Counted from the stretch's first letter, positions 47,938 through 59,687 are shown. The stretch: 64,000 nucleotides of DNA from Bolinopsis microptera (GCF_026151205.1 NC_087074.1:4774001-4838000); one strand, 5' to 3'. Notes: generated from the sequence alone by a model not told the origin. Translations and numbers: made by a program.

Positions 47938-50900
47938 AATGGCATAAATGGAGAAAATGGAGAATTACTCATAGGTTTTTCCATTTTCTCCATAGAAATA
48001 GTCTCCATTTTATGCCATTTTATGCCATTGAAAACCTGAAAAATTTAGAATTTCGAGAAAAATTATTTAAAAAAAAAGATATTTTCGGCCAATAATGAAC
48101 AGGGTATCATGAAACATGGAGAAAAGTGGTTCTCAGAAAAACTTTGAAAAATGTTGACTTAGAAAATGTTCGGTCCGAGTCATTTTCGAGAGCTCCCGAT
48201 TCCGAGCTCGTGTTGTAAAGGGGAGGCCTGCCTTCCGAGATCGCATTACCTCGAGTCCAAAATTGTGTATCGAGGGGAAGGTGTGGACTTCGAAAAACCG
48301 AAAAAATATTTTCGGCTTATAATGGACAGGGTAGCATGAAACGTGGAAAAAAGCGGTTTTCAGAAAAAATTTGAAAAATTTTGACCGAAAAAATATTTTC
48401 GGCTTCAGGCTAGTGAACAAGGTAGCATGAAACGTGGAGAAAAGTGTTTTTCAGAAAAACGTTGAAAAATGTTGACTTAGAAAATTACCCCTCGGTACAC
48501 AATTTTGGACTCGAGGGGGACTCGAGGCTTCCCCCTGGTTGCTGGTGATGCGATCTCGGAAGGCAGGCCTCCCCTCTGCAACACGAGCTCGGAATCGGGA
48601 GCTCTCGATACGAGAGGTACGTATCGAGAATGACTCGGGCCGAAAATTTTCTAAGTCAAAATTTTTCAAAGTTTTTCTAAAAACCACTTTTCTCCACGTT
48701 TTATGCTACCCTATTCATTTGATTATTAGCCGAAAATATATTTTTGGTTTTTCGGTTTATCGAAGTCTGCACCTACCCCTCGATACACAAATTTGGACTC
48801 GAGGCTTCCCCCTGGTAATGCGATCTCGGAAGGCAGGCCTCCCCTTAGCAGTGCGAGCTTGCTTCGACTTTCGAGGAAGTAGGTCTCACTTCTCAGTGCC
48901 TATTACTCTCCCCTATTACTCACTCCTGCTGTAGCCTGTAGAAATAACTTTACACTAGGTAATTATGAGTTTGCCTGAAGTGTGCCTCTACTAACCTAGT
49001 ATAAGCATATAGTAGCCTACTATGAGCTTTCATGAGCTTGTTACGCCCCTAGTAAGTGTAAATAAACATGTTAGGATGTCCAATTTAGGTGTTAAATGGT
49101 GTTAAAGATGAAATTTCGAAGACAAAATTCATGGCATAAAATGGAGAAAATGGAGAATTACTCATGGGTATTTCCATTTTCTCCATAGAAAAAGTCTCCA
49201 TTTTATGCCATTGGCCCCCCCCCCCCCCCCCCCCGCCCCCCCCGTTTTTCGTTATTTAACTGAATGATGACGTTTTTAGGCTCTAGCTGCTCTTCGTCAG
49301 AATGTGAGGAAATACAACAAGGACTTTGTGACAGAGATTGGAGCATATAATAAGGTAAAAAGCCCGATTCATTACTCTTAAAATGCGTACCCGCAAGTTG
49401 CGATTTTAATTTCTCCACCGAAAAGCGTTATTAAGCATTTTAGCCATAGCGAATACATCTTTGTAGACTGTAGAATCCCTTGTCATTTTAGGATCCTGAG
49501 AGTTACGAGGAAGTTATCGAGGAAGACGAGGACGAAGTCGGTGAGTTTAAATCTATAAATTATAATAATTATATATAATGTGATTTCAGTCTGGTGTCTG
49601 AGACTATCGGTTCATTTTGTTTAAATCGGTACGAACCAAAATGTATTTCAGAAAAGTCAGATGACGAAGGTGTTGGCTTTGCTCCTTCATCAACAAAGAT
49701 TGCCAAGAAATCTCGCACAACAGTAAGTTTTGACTAGCTGGCAATTTTAAGAATCAAATTGTTATCAGTTCTAGTTGCTGAATGATATGATTGTGTATAA
49801 AAGGACACACTTCAAGGACAACAATGAACCCACAATGAATGTTGCAATGACTAGAATCAGGAACATTGTGGTCCTTGTGGCCTACATTGTTCCTGCACTG
49901 CCAGATGGAAAAGATTTAAAGAATGTCTCTTGGCTTTTCGAATCTTACGGATGTCTGCATTATAACACTCTACTTTAAGTAGTTTGCTACTTAATAAACG
50001 ACTCTTTGCTACGCAAAGAAGTTAATAGCACGCCAATAATTGAAATTTACTATCAGTCGTCAAGAGGTGATGACGAGGAAGATTTGGATGACGACAGTGA
50101 CGACATGTGGGGTGACGACAGTGAGGATGAGAGCTCTTCTGACGATGAAGTGCCTGCTATCGGTTACACTGCCGCTTACTTCCTCAAGAGGTACCTTTAT
50201 ATCAGACTTTCAAACTCTTTTAGTGTATTTGTAAGATGGTAAATAACCCCGTAGTTACAATTACAACTTTACAAGTTGTAACTCGTAAGATCGAGGTAGG
50301 AGCGAGGAACCACAAAGCTTTCACCAAAGTACATATAATATGTACCTTTTCTCGCGGCTCACATAAAATATCCCCAGTAAGGACGATGACAAGAAAGACA
50401 AGCCTGATCGAAAGAAGAAGGCTCCTCGACAGCCTGCTAAAGTGGCTGTCAGCAAAGAGGACGAGGGTTGGACCACTGTTAGTGGAACTGACAAAGTCAC
50501 CAAGGTAAAAGAGCGTGCGATGTCTTGAAATATTTCTCTATAATATCAACTCTCAATTCCCTTGAACTCGCATATTTCCACTCCTGAATACTAAAGAGAA
50601 ACTGCTGAAGCAGGTGTATAAGTGCAGGTGTGAGTAGTCAGTCTGTGTCTAACCTAGCACATGACCCCCAGGAGAAGCCATTGTTTGAAGATGACGCTGA
50701 GATCACAGTGGAGCTGGTGAACCAGAAGATAGCAGAGTTGTCCTCGGTGAGAGGACGTAGGGGAGCTAAGAGACAGAAGAACATTGAGACTCTTGAGTTA
50801 CTGTCGGGTGTTTGTGTGTCTGAAGAACTCGGTAGGTTGAGAATTGGGATAATTTTAGGGCCCTATTTAGTGTCGTCATGAGAAGAAAGGTTTATTTTAA

Positions 50901-53900
50901 GTCATTTGTTATTAGATAATCATTAATTATCAATTAAAAGTTCTAAACAGGGGAGACAACCAAGACAACGCCTAAGTCTAATAGTTCCCTAAAGAAATAA
51001 CTAAATGCCAAAACTGTAAATTTCACTAATTCATTTTGATCTTAAACATGGCCTGGGACGTGTTAAAAATGATACTGATTTTTGAGTCTTACTTTCAATA
51101 TCCTTACGCATTTTCAGGAATACCAATCCTAGCTAAGTGTATGTACTACACTTGCCTCTCAATATTCGACTATAACCCTAACATGGCTGTATGCATGAAA
51201 GTCGAGGTTTGTTCTCTTCTCAAATTACTTAAACTATTATCGTAGAAACGACAAAGTACTTTACAGAATCAATGTATAAACTTATTTTTTGCATTACTTA
51301 TTATCAACAAAATCTCTCTGTTTTACCAAAAAATCTCTTCCTAAGATCTGGGTACAACTTCTGACTACACTGGACAAGTTGCTGACTCTGTTGGAAGAAC
51401 ACAGAGAAGTTATTTTCAACGAAGGAATGCCTGAGGAGGAGGAGAACATGGAGGTCAGTAACCGTGTTAATCAGTAAAATAAGGGGGGGGGGGGGGGGGG
51501 GTGGGGGGGGTAAAAAGTTTACTTCGTTTAAGTAATTATGACTTCATACCCGTTTTGACACCTGCGGTTTGATATCTTGATTAAAGAAGTGTATTATTGA
51601 TTTTCTAGTTTGGTAAACAGTTCGGGCACCCTCAGACCTTGCCTATCACATGAGGTTTTCGAGACTTCTCAATAGATAGTAAACCTAGATATACCTGCTC
51701 TCAGATTCGTGGTTCAAGGCTTATGTTGTAATTGAGTGCATGCTGACAACCATTCTTCGTGCAAACGTTGTTATGTGATTGTCACGTGACATATAATGTG
51801 ACTAACCTCTCTGACACACTGGAGTCTCAGTGTAAGTGTAGTCGCTCCCTCCAGCACATGTCACTTTGTCTGCTCCAACCAGTTGGTATGTACCAGCACA
51901 CTTTAGTCTATGTGTGGATCTGTAGGTTACAGGGAAGGTTGTTGAGGGTTCTTGGAGTTTTATGTGGTACCAAGATGGAGGTAATCCTGTACACTCTGAA
52001 ATGAGAAAATTGAAGACTACTTTAATGTATCTTAAGAGGATTTAGGAACAATTCTAAACGTATATTTCAGTTACCATTTGAGATCTACAGTTAAGACCGT
52101 GCGCGGCAAATTGATCATTTCAGAACTGATTTCTAAATCACAAATACATATAGTTAATAGTAATGCGTTTTTACCTCCCTTTCTGTACGCCACAGCACCC
52201 TTAATTATACCGATGTGAGACACAACTTGACTCCACTTTGAGTAGCACTCCGTATAGTGCTCCTCAACCCTGTCCCTGAACCGCATTCTCATAACCTCTA
52301 CCTCGTTACAGTAGATAACTAGAGTCTCACTAGTTTTGGCAATTGTCCAGATTTTGTCTGGGTTGTTGGGGACGTTTTTGAGCACCTCAGTGTACATGGG
52401 ACGTTCTGTGGTGCAGGCTGTCAGCTGATACTTGTAGTCCTGGGTAGAGTGTTAGATTTTAGATTTGCACTCTTATGACAATCAGGCGTTTAAAAGAAAT
52501 TAATTCCAACAAGTCAATTTAAACTTTATTACTCAATACTCTTCGACTATGAAAATCTTCCCAATTTGTCACAATTTTAATAATCCAAGCCATTAACCAA
52601 CTCACTGATAGTCTGATAATCAAGGTGCCCACGTATGTCTGCTGTGATTTATAGAGGTACAAATGCAACTCATCCCTACTGCTTCTGCTTCTCATTTGTA
52701 GAGGGTTATTGTCCACAATGTAAGAGATTACTGTATTGGAATGGGGGACATCCTTCCAGGTCTGGTCCTCTACAATCACTCTATCTGATGTGCAATTAAC
52801 CATGAGGGGGGAGGGGAGGGAGAGGATGGAGAGGAGGGAAAGGAGGGAGAGGAGGGAGAGGATGGAGAGGAGGGAGAGGAGGGAGAGGAGGGAGAGGAGG
52901 GAGGGAGGGGGAGGAGGGAGGGAGGGAGGGAGGGAGGAGGGAGGGAGGGAGGGAGGGAGGAGGGGAGGGGAGGGGAGGGGAGGGGGAGGGGAGGGGAGGG
53001 GAGGGGAGGGGGAGGAGGGGAGGGGGAGGGGAGGGAGGGAGGGAGGGAGGGAGGGGGAGGGGAGGGGAGGGGAGGGGAGGGGAGAGGAGGGAGGGGAGGG
53101 AGGGGAGGGAGGAGAGGGAGGAGAGGGAGGAGGGAGGGAGGGAGAAGAGGGAGGGAGAAGAGGAAGGGGAGGGAGGGGAGGGAGGGGAGGGAGGGGGAGG
53201 GAGAGGAGAGGGGGGAGGGAGGGGAGGAAGGGAAGGGAGGGGAGGGAGGGTGTGCATTATGGTCAGTATTTCAAGTATTGTTGCGAGATTTTCTTATCAC
53301 TATCAGCTGACGGAATATACCGACGGCTGTGAGCTTATTTGATCGTTAAATGTCACTTACCTCCATAGCAAATGCTTATTAACAGGAAATTCAATGCTAA
53401 CGCAAACAGAGTTTTGCCTAGTTTCGTCATCTATCTTGGAACTAGAATTAATGAAAATATATTTTAAGGAATATTTGAGCTGATCGAACAATAATAATTT
53501 GAATCAAACTATCAGAAAAATACAAAGTTTTAACGAGTAGCGAACTAAATCTCTTTATGTGGAGGAGTAACGAATCGTAAGTCGACATAGATCGCACTTT
53601 AGCCGAGGGGTGGTCGAAAAATCGAATTCATATTTTAGAAGTTATTGGAGCGAAGCGCATTATCCCTGACGGAATCTTATTTGCACGATACAAAATGCGT
53701 CCTAACGGCTGTTGATTTTGTAGTTGCACCAGCGGGCAGCGGGCCGAGCTGTAAATCATTCCCACAATTCGATTTTGGGGAGTCTAATGACTCAATCGCC
53801 AGATGAAATGATGAGATCTGCCTCCAATATCTTGCATCGCACTATTTCTCTTCCACCTGTAACACTGGACACTCATCAAATGGGGTAGTTGAAATGCTCC

Positions 53901-56900
53901 TTCCTTTCAACACCATTATCTTGGAAATATTTAGGAAATATGACTGTACGTTACAAAATACAGATTACGGAGTCATTAAATTTAAAAAACTAGGAGTTTA
54001 AACTTCACACCCTGACCATTGACCTCCCCCAGGACCCAGAAAGACCTCTGACCGTGGCTGGAAGTATCCTGGTGATAATGGAGCGGGCTGACGATGAGTT
54101 TACTAAACTGCTCAGAAACCTTGACCCTCACGGAACTGAATACGTGGACAGGTGAGAGCTTTAAAAATCAGAAACTGAGAGCTAGAACTGAGAGCCAGAA
54201 CTGAGAGCTAGAACTGAGAGCTAGAACTGAGAGCTAGAACTGAGAGCTAGAACTGAGAGCTAGAACTGAGATCTAGAACTGAGAGCTAGAACTGAGAGCT
54301 AGAACTGAGAGCTAGAACTGAGAGCTAGAACTGAGAGCTAGAACTGAGAGCTAGAACTGAGAGCTAGAACTGAGAGCTAGAACTGAGAGCTAGAACTGAG
54401 AGCTAGACAAGTCAGTAAACTGAGAGCTAAAACTGAGAGCTAGAACTGAGAGCTAGAACTGAGAGCTAGACAAGTCAGTAAACTGAGAGCTAAAACTGAG
54501 AGCTAGAACTGAGAGCTAGACAGGGCGGGTCTGTAGTACTTTCCACGTAGATTGTCTGAGCGCTGCACAAAGGGTGGAGCAGATGAAGAATAATTAGAAT
54601 TATCTTACTGTGATTATTATGTGGAGTCGGTGTTCTCAAGGTTAAGTTAACCACCTGAGACCACAATTCTTAACTAATTACGGGAACATAATATAACCAA
54701 GATTACTGTTAATATTACAATAAGCGACATGGTAAACACGATGGTAAATGTGTTGGTTTAATTTTTTTAGCTGACTGCTGATAGTTGTAGAGTCATAGCA
54801 CAGGCGCTAAACGAAGCAATTCTTACCCTCCTTTCCTTTGTTCGTTGATATCGTAAATATTATTCAGAACAAAGGCAATGGAAAGGACAGGATACAATAT
54901 AACTACACAATATCATAATATGGAGATTGGAGAGTACAAATTAATGTGTTATCGGAAAATCACGGACCGTAACTATTTTAAGAGTTAAAGATCTCTTATC
55001 TCAGGTTCTTATCTCTTATTATCTCTTATCTCAGGTTCTTATCTCTTATTATCTCTCATCTCAGGCTATCGGACGAAGCTAAGTTGTGTGGTCTGGTTCT
55101 GCGAGTAAAAGCTGAGCTAAGTCACAGAAAGGCCACCCACGAGGAAATGTGCAGGACTTATCTGAGGGAGATCGAGCACCTTTACTACAAGGTATTGTGT
55201 ATAATACATTGTGTATATACATTATACACTTAATAATTATACATTACTACAAGGAGCTGTAAAGCTGTAAAATATGCCGGGTGTTTCTCCATTAGGTATT
55301 TATCTTTACATGACGTGTATTTAGTATATAAATCAAAATCACTGATTTACCGGGATATTTTCCTTTCACCCTATTTAACCCTCATAAATTAGTGGGACCA
55401 TTTATAGCTAGTACTACTACCGACCATCCAGAGACTCCACGTATTGACTAAGAGGGACCAAAATCAGGCAATGTTTGAGTGTTGAGATTAATGAACTAAT
55501 TTAATGGTTTGTCTATTACAGGTGGACTATGACGGCGGAAAGGACGAAGGTCCAGATTCCAGTAGAGCTAAGATGGATGCCCTCTGTAAGTACATCTACC
55601 GGTACGACTCAACAGACAGGATCAGGACACGTGCCATGCTGTGTCACATCTACCACCACGCTCTTCATAACAGATGGAGTGAGGGTAGAGATCTCATGCT
55701 CATGTCTCATCTTCAGCAGAGTATTTCCCATGCTGATATCCCTACTAAGGTTATTTATTGTAATAATATATTATAAGTATTAATAATATTATGTTAATTA
55801 ATTATATCTGTGTACTGAATGATTTGCTTCACTCTGATTTCAGAGGCTGTTATTTGCCGTTATAAACGATCGGCAGTTAATTGCTATCCATCTTAACCTA
55901 GCATGTGCATCTAAAAACAGTTTATTTTAATTGGAAATAAACATGAACTATCTATTAACAGAATATTTCGCTTATTCCATATAATCCCTCACACAAAACG
56001 TATCTCAGATCCTGCACAACAGAACCATGGTACAGTTGGGTCTGTGTGCCTTCAGGAAGGGGTTGATACAACATGCTCACACAACCCTCAACGAGATCCA
56101 GTCCTCTCAGAAGAGCAAGGAACTCCTGGCACAGGGTCTCTCTACTCAGGTAACTCTCATTTGGTTTATCCTCACTTTGTGTAGATTACCTTAGTCGGTA
56201 ATATTATGGGGGGTCTAATTTGGTCCTTTTCGGGCCAAAGAACCATATTTATAACAGTCCATATTTTTAAATTTTAACCCCCCCCCCCCCCCCCCCCCCC
56301 ATAATATTACCGACAAAGAGTAGACAGCAGAGTGAAAATAAGTCTGAAAATTAAGTCTGAAAATAAGTCTGAAAATTAAGTCTGAAAATAAGTCTGTTAA
56401 ATTAAGCCTGAAAATGAGTCTGTTAAATTAAGTCTGAAAATAAGTCTGTTAAATTAAGTCTGAAAATAAGTCTGTTAAATTAAGTCTGAAAATAAGTCTG
56501 TTAAATTAAGTCTGAAAATAAGTTTGTTAAAGCGCTATTCTGTAACCTGTTGACATGGAAACGTCTCGCCATCATAGCGAAGTCTTTCTTTCAGAGGATG
56601 AGTGAGAGGAACCTGGAGCAGGAGAAGATAGAGAAGCAGCGGCAGATCCCCTTCCACATGCACATCAACCTGGAGCTGCTAGAGTACAGTTACCTGACCT
56701 GTGCCATGTTGCTGGAGGTCCCTCACATGGCTGCTCATCAGTTCGATCAGAGGAAGAAGCTCAGCAGGACATTCCATTACCAGCTTAGGAATGCTGAGAA
56801 GAGCCCACTGGTAAACATCTTCTTCATTAGGCACACAGATACATTTCATATCCTTGAAACAAAGTTCGAATATATATTTTGCATTCTGCTTATTCTCTAG

Positions 56901-58779
56901 TATTACTGTTTTATTTATTTGCCTAAGATAAATTGCTTCCTTAGATTGGACCTCCTGATTCGATGAGAGGCATCTGGTTGCTGCTGCTAAAGCAATGATG
57001 AAAGCGGACTGGAAGACTTGTGCTGACACCCTGCTGGCTCACAAGATCTGGAATCTGATGCCTCATGCTGAGGAGGTTTACTATTATTTAGATTAACTTT
57101 TAATTTTATACATTTGTAGTGAGTTGAATGTTGAATGTTCCAATGTAAGAATTTTCTAATAGCTGATATTTTGTTATACTGTTCAGGGCGTTATGATATT
57201 TTCGTTTCCAGGTGAAGGCGATGTTGAGACAGAAGATCAAGGAGGAGAGTTTGAGAACGTACATGTTTACTTACAGTGCCTGTTACGACTCCATCAGGTT
57301 TGGAAGCTAATCAGTTGATTTTGTTATATTCTATACTTTGTCATGTTGTTCTTAAGCTAAGTTTCTTTCTCACAAATATTCTAGCAGGATGCCAAACTCT
57401 TTTGAGCTCTAATCTCACGACTTACCCCCTCAGCCCGTTGGTTCTATCTCAAATGTTTAGTCTTACCAACGCTCAAATCCACGCCCTGATAAGTAAGATG
57501 ATACTGAACGACGAGCTAAAAGCAAGCTGGGACAAGCCACTGATTGCTGATGTTACACAGGGCTGAAAGCAGCAAACTGCAGAGTCTCACCAAGCAGACT
57601 GCAGACAAGGTTATACATTTATTATTATTTAACGTTACTATCATTTATTAACTTACAACTGAGACTGTTAAAATGCTTTATAAATGTTATTATACCCTGA
57701 CTGTCACCGAACTTTCCAAACAATCTGATGTTAAATAGGTTTACTTTTTTAACAAGCTTAGTTTTTAACCATTGTTCACGCCCGTTAATCCGCAGCTGAC
57801 ATACGTGATGGACAACACGGAGAAGATGCTACAACAAGGAACACCCTTCACTTCAAAGGGAGGATCTGCCCCTTCTGGACTGCCTTGGAACAGCACCTGG
57901 TCCAACATCAACAAATGTAGGATGCTCTGCCTTCTTTTTGGGCGCTTTTAATTTTGCATATTTTCAATATCATTGTTTAGCAGCTTAAATCTGATGAAAG
58001 TTAATTAGAATGCATCTTTTAAAAAATAAGTTACTGGCAATTTTATCTCTAAATAGCCTCGGTCCACTTTAAATTTTGGTCTCAAACAATACTGAATAAG
58101 ATTCTGGTACTGTAAAATATTGAGTTGAAGTTTGAAGTGGGTAACGGGAAATGACTGACGGCTGTATTTCTTATCAATCGTAATTAAATATGTTTTCAGC
58201 TGGAGGACAGGGCAACTCGTACAACAGAAGTAAGTTTAGATAACAACTATAAACTCTATGTTATATAACAAAATAATTGATAATTTTCATTCGTAATTTG
58301 TAAAATTGTGATTTGTAATTGTAATCTGTCTTCCCAGCAGGAGGAAACAACTACTCGGGAAACAACTACTCGGGAAACAACTCATACTCGGGGAACCGGA
58401 ACAACAACTACCAGGGGAACCGGGGAGGTTACCAGAAGAGGAACTACGATTCTGCCAACAATGCTGGGTACAACAGAAGAACTGGTGGGAACTACAACAA
58501 TTCCGGTTACAACAACTACAACAGGTTCGTTCGATGAACTTCTCATCGCAATACTCACCACTTGCACTAGTTGAACCCAGACGTGTTTTTTAACTTCTTC
58601 CTATACATTAAAACGCAGTACAGACTTTGATAACTTGACTATTTATATTGGAGATAAACTCAATAAAGTGATAAATTTAGTTACATAGAAGAATAAGTTA
58701 AAACACAGTGAAGATAACCCCATCTCTCTTCCCCAGGAAGCAGAACTACTCACAGAACTACTCTCAGAATGCCTACTAA
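46895..58779 (+). CDS. EIF3C: Eukaryotic translation initiation factor 3 subunit C
   Basis: Cytoplasmic core subunit of eIF3, which recruits the 40S ribosome and eIF1/eIF5. The 24 coding exons, by splice sites and phase, are 46895-46995, 47124-47269, 47452-47564, 47721-47771, 49280-49354, 49492-49540, 49652-49722, 50057-50190, 50378-50504, 50672-50831, 51118-51206, 51346-51453, 54033-54151, 55065-55191, 55522-55749, 56009-56149, 56595-56810, 56945-57075, 57212-57297, 57434-57609, 57796-57916, 58200-58229, 58341-58524 and 58737-58779. That is 2,826 nt, about 941 residues (human 913). The start [17 protein letters not shown] matches the family, as do [11 protein letters not shown], the acidic middle, [35 protein letters not shown], the PCI region and the NAY C-terminus. 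The tail is rich in Asn, Tyr, Gly and RGG. Two one-base offsets (exons 18 and 20) break the literal frame and cancel in length. Confidence 0.95.
47892..49243. mobile_element. G-run-ended inverted-repeat element in EIF3C intron 4
   Basis: A G tract of about 45 then GCCAATGGCATAAA at the left mirrors TTTATGCCATTGGC then a C tract at the right. The terminal block (GGAGAAAATGGAGAATTACTC) is shared in inverse. GTTTTTCG flanks both sides (47884-47891 and 49244-49251), an 8-bp target duplication. The interior repeats two modules in both orientations: GGCAGGCCTCCCC (48230, 48565, 48835) and ATGAAACGTGGAGAAAAG (48110, 48335, 48425, complement near 48690). No transposase is seen. Confidence 0.82.
51483..51511 (+). 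repeat. Poly-G tract in EIF3C intron 12
   Basis: About 28 G with one T interruption, 30 bp after the exon 12 donor. Likely to form G-quadruplex or to be of uncertain length in assembly. Confidence 0.85.
51802..53430 (-). CDS. Secreted protein gene nested antisense in EIF3C intron 12, 232 aa
   Basis: Four exons with GT-AG borders and matching phases: 53430-53361, 52784-52606, 52439-52175 and 51986-51802 (699 nt with stop). Exon 1 encodes a signal peptide ([23 protein letters not shown]). Exons 2-3 hold [13 protein letters not shown] and [19 protein letters not shown], resembling a domain common in marine-invertebrate secreted proteins (farnesoic-acid-methyltransferase-like fold by memory, uncertain). 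Exon 4 has LKC, KVTC and TPVC, sushi/CCP-like spacing without a clear first Cys or the Trp. The stop follows immediately after. The whole gene lies between EIF3C exons 12 and 13. The function is unknown; extracellular binding is an inference. Confidence 0.75.
52803..53248 (+). repeat. 445-bp pure purine tract (GGGAGG-type)
   Basis: On the plus strand almost only G and A, made of GGGAGG, GGGGA and GGAGA permutations. On the minus strand it is a giant polypyrimidine tract ending 19 bp before the nested gene's exon 2 acceptor. It can form triplex or G-quadruplex. Open frames in it (Gly/Arg-rich plus, Pro/Ser-rich minus) are by-products. Confidence 0.95.
53431..54032. other. Remaining part of EIF3C intron 12
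   Basis: No second gene seen. It should contain the promoter of the nested minus-strand gene, whose start codon is at 53430. No TATA box is obvious. Confidence 0.4.
54171..54520 (+). repeat. 13-bp minisatellite in EIF3C intron 13
   Basis: GAACTGAGAGCTA repeated about 25 times, with two interruptions reading GACAAGTCAGTAA (about 54408 and 54468) that are themselves duplicated with their neighbours. It starts 20 bp after the exon 13 donor, whose own sequence (GGTGAGAGCT) resembles the unit. Confidence 0.93.
56194..56314. mobile_element. Short inverted-repeat element in EIF3C intron 16
   Basis: GTCGGTAATATTATGGGGGG at the left is the exact complement of the right end CCCCCCATAATATTACCGAC, with a run of about 22 C at the right. 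The interior is about 80 bp. A MITE-like hairpin of 121 bp; no clear target duplication. Confidence 0.7.
56341..56530 (+). repeat. Minisatellite in EIF3C intron 16
   Basis: AGTCTGAAAATAAGTCTGTTAAATTA repeated with a 25-26 bp period, about seven copies, the first ones shorter. It ends about 60 bp before exon 17. Confidence 0.88.
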
Positions 58780-58783
58780 TAAA
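58778..58783 (+). terminator. Poly(A) signal overlapping the EIF3C stop codon
   Basis: The end reads TAC TAA TAAAG, so AATAAA begins inside the TAA stop. Further AATAAA motifs lie at about 58812 and 59081. The later ones are more likely used, because this one would leave almost no 3' UTR. Confidence 0.45.
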
Positions 58784-59209
58784 GTTGTCCGCTAGAGAGG
58801 AAGGAGTGAGGAATAAATACCTGCTCATCACGGACACTCTGGCCCCTGACTGGGGTCTGGGACTTCAGTCTCTCAGTTATTCTGTCAGGGGCCATTTTAC
58901 GAGAACTTGTAATTTATTACTTTAAGCGGTGTGACTAACACTGTTAGGTCGCGCGGGTGTTATTGAATCAAGAATGATATTGTGATCGTGATTCTTCTGG
59001 TTTTAATTTTTCTTTAACTGATTTATATGCGACATTTTACTGTTTTCTTAATGCCGGGGCTCACGCACTGTTGGAAATAAATGTCAAAACAAGTTTGATA
59101 GGAAATTACGCACTATCATTACTTTCGGTCAACTGTTTTAATCTTAAATTATCTCTTTAACAAGTTGAATTATAAAACAACTAATCACCATCTCCAACAT
59201 ATTATAGTG

Positions 59210-59623
59210 ATGACATCATCTGAGCGTCTAGTTAAGTTAGAGGGAATATTCGTAGAATGCCTGGAAACGGTTGTCAACAATGACAGTATGATTTCTGATG
59301 ACAAATATGAGGTCATCATGGATATCCACAACAAAGCTGATATGTGAGTTAAATCTTTTATCTGTTAATTTTTAATCACTAATAAATAATAACAACTGAG
59401 ATATTGTCTATACCTACCGCATATAATTATTATATTGATAACTCAATTACCTCAAATTAATTACTACAAAATGTTTAGGTTTACAGAACAGTTGCAGTTG
59501 TTACGTCGTGAGGTGGCACAGCAGGAAATTCTGTGTGGAAGCAAAGAAAACACCCTGCGAGCTGAAATAGAGCAACTCAAAACTAAGATTACGCGGAAGA
59601 AACAGTTGATAGCTAAATCTCAG
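59210..59623 (+). CDS. Small coiled-coil protein, first two exons (possibly a Mediator subunit)
   Basis: Exon 1 59210-59343 and exon 2 59479-59623 join in phase (GT-AG) to give 93 residues and a donor CAG|GTTAGA; the rest is not found. The N-terminus SERLVKLEGIFVECLETVV is followed by a helix and a long coiled coil (FTEQLQLLRREVAQ, then LRAEIEQLKTKITRKKQ). Order and spacing recall Mediator subunit MED28 (short N-terminal helix with E..F..C, then FL.KRLQL and a coiled coil). The similarity is by memory and weak. Element D starts 64 bp after exon 2, and a LINE follows, so remaining exons lie beyond the window or are lost. Confidence 0.55.
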
Positions 59624-59687
59624 GTTAGAATTGAATGATTAACCCTCGACTGGGTTGGTTTTTGTGGTGGTTGACGTTTTAATTGTA

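Noticed and set aside
47880-48095. Gly-rich frames across the poly-G tract
   Set aside because: Product of the G run at the element end.
49775-49978. 67-residue frame in EIF3C intron 7
   Set aside because: No match to EIF3C, no splice support; flanking exons join in phase without it.
50948-51000. Possible extra EIF3C exon after CTAAACAG
   Set aside because: It would add about 15 residues and a stop, while the next exon at 51118 continues the conserved protein in phase; kept only as a conceivable alternative end.
52736-53332. Gly/Arg-rich 198-residue frame and opposing Pro/Ser-rich 153-residue frame
   Set aside because: Both are translations of the simple purine tract; the real exon of the nested gene begins at 52784 on the minus strand.
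58308-58574. Thr-rich frame over the last EIF3C exons
   Set aside because: Out-of-frame reading of the Asn/Tyr/Gly-rich EIF3C tail, which matches in the spliced frame.
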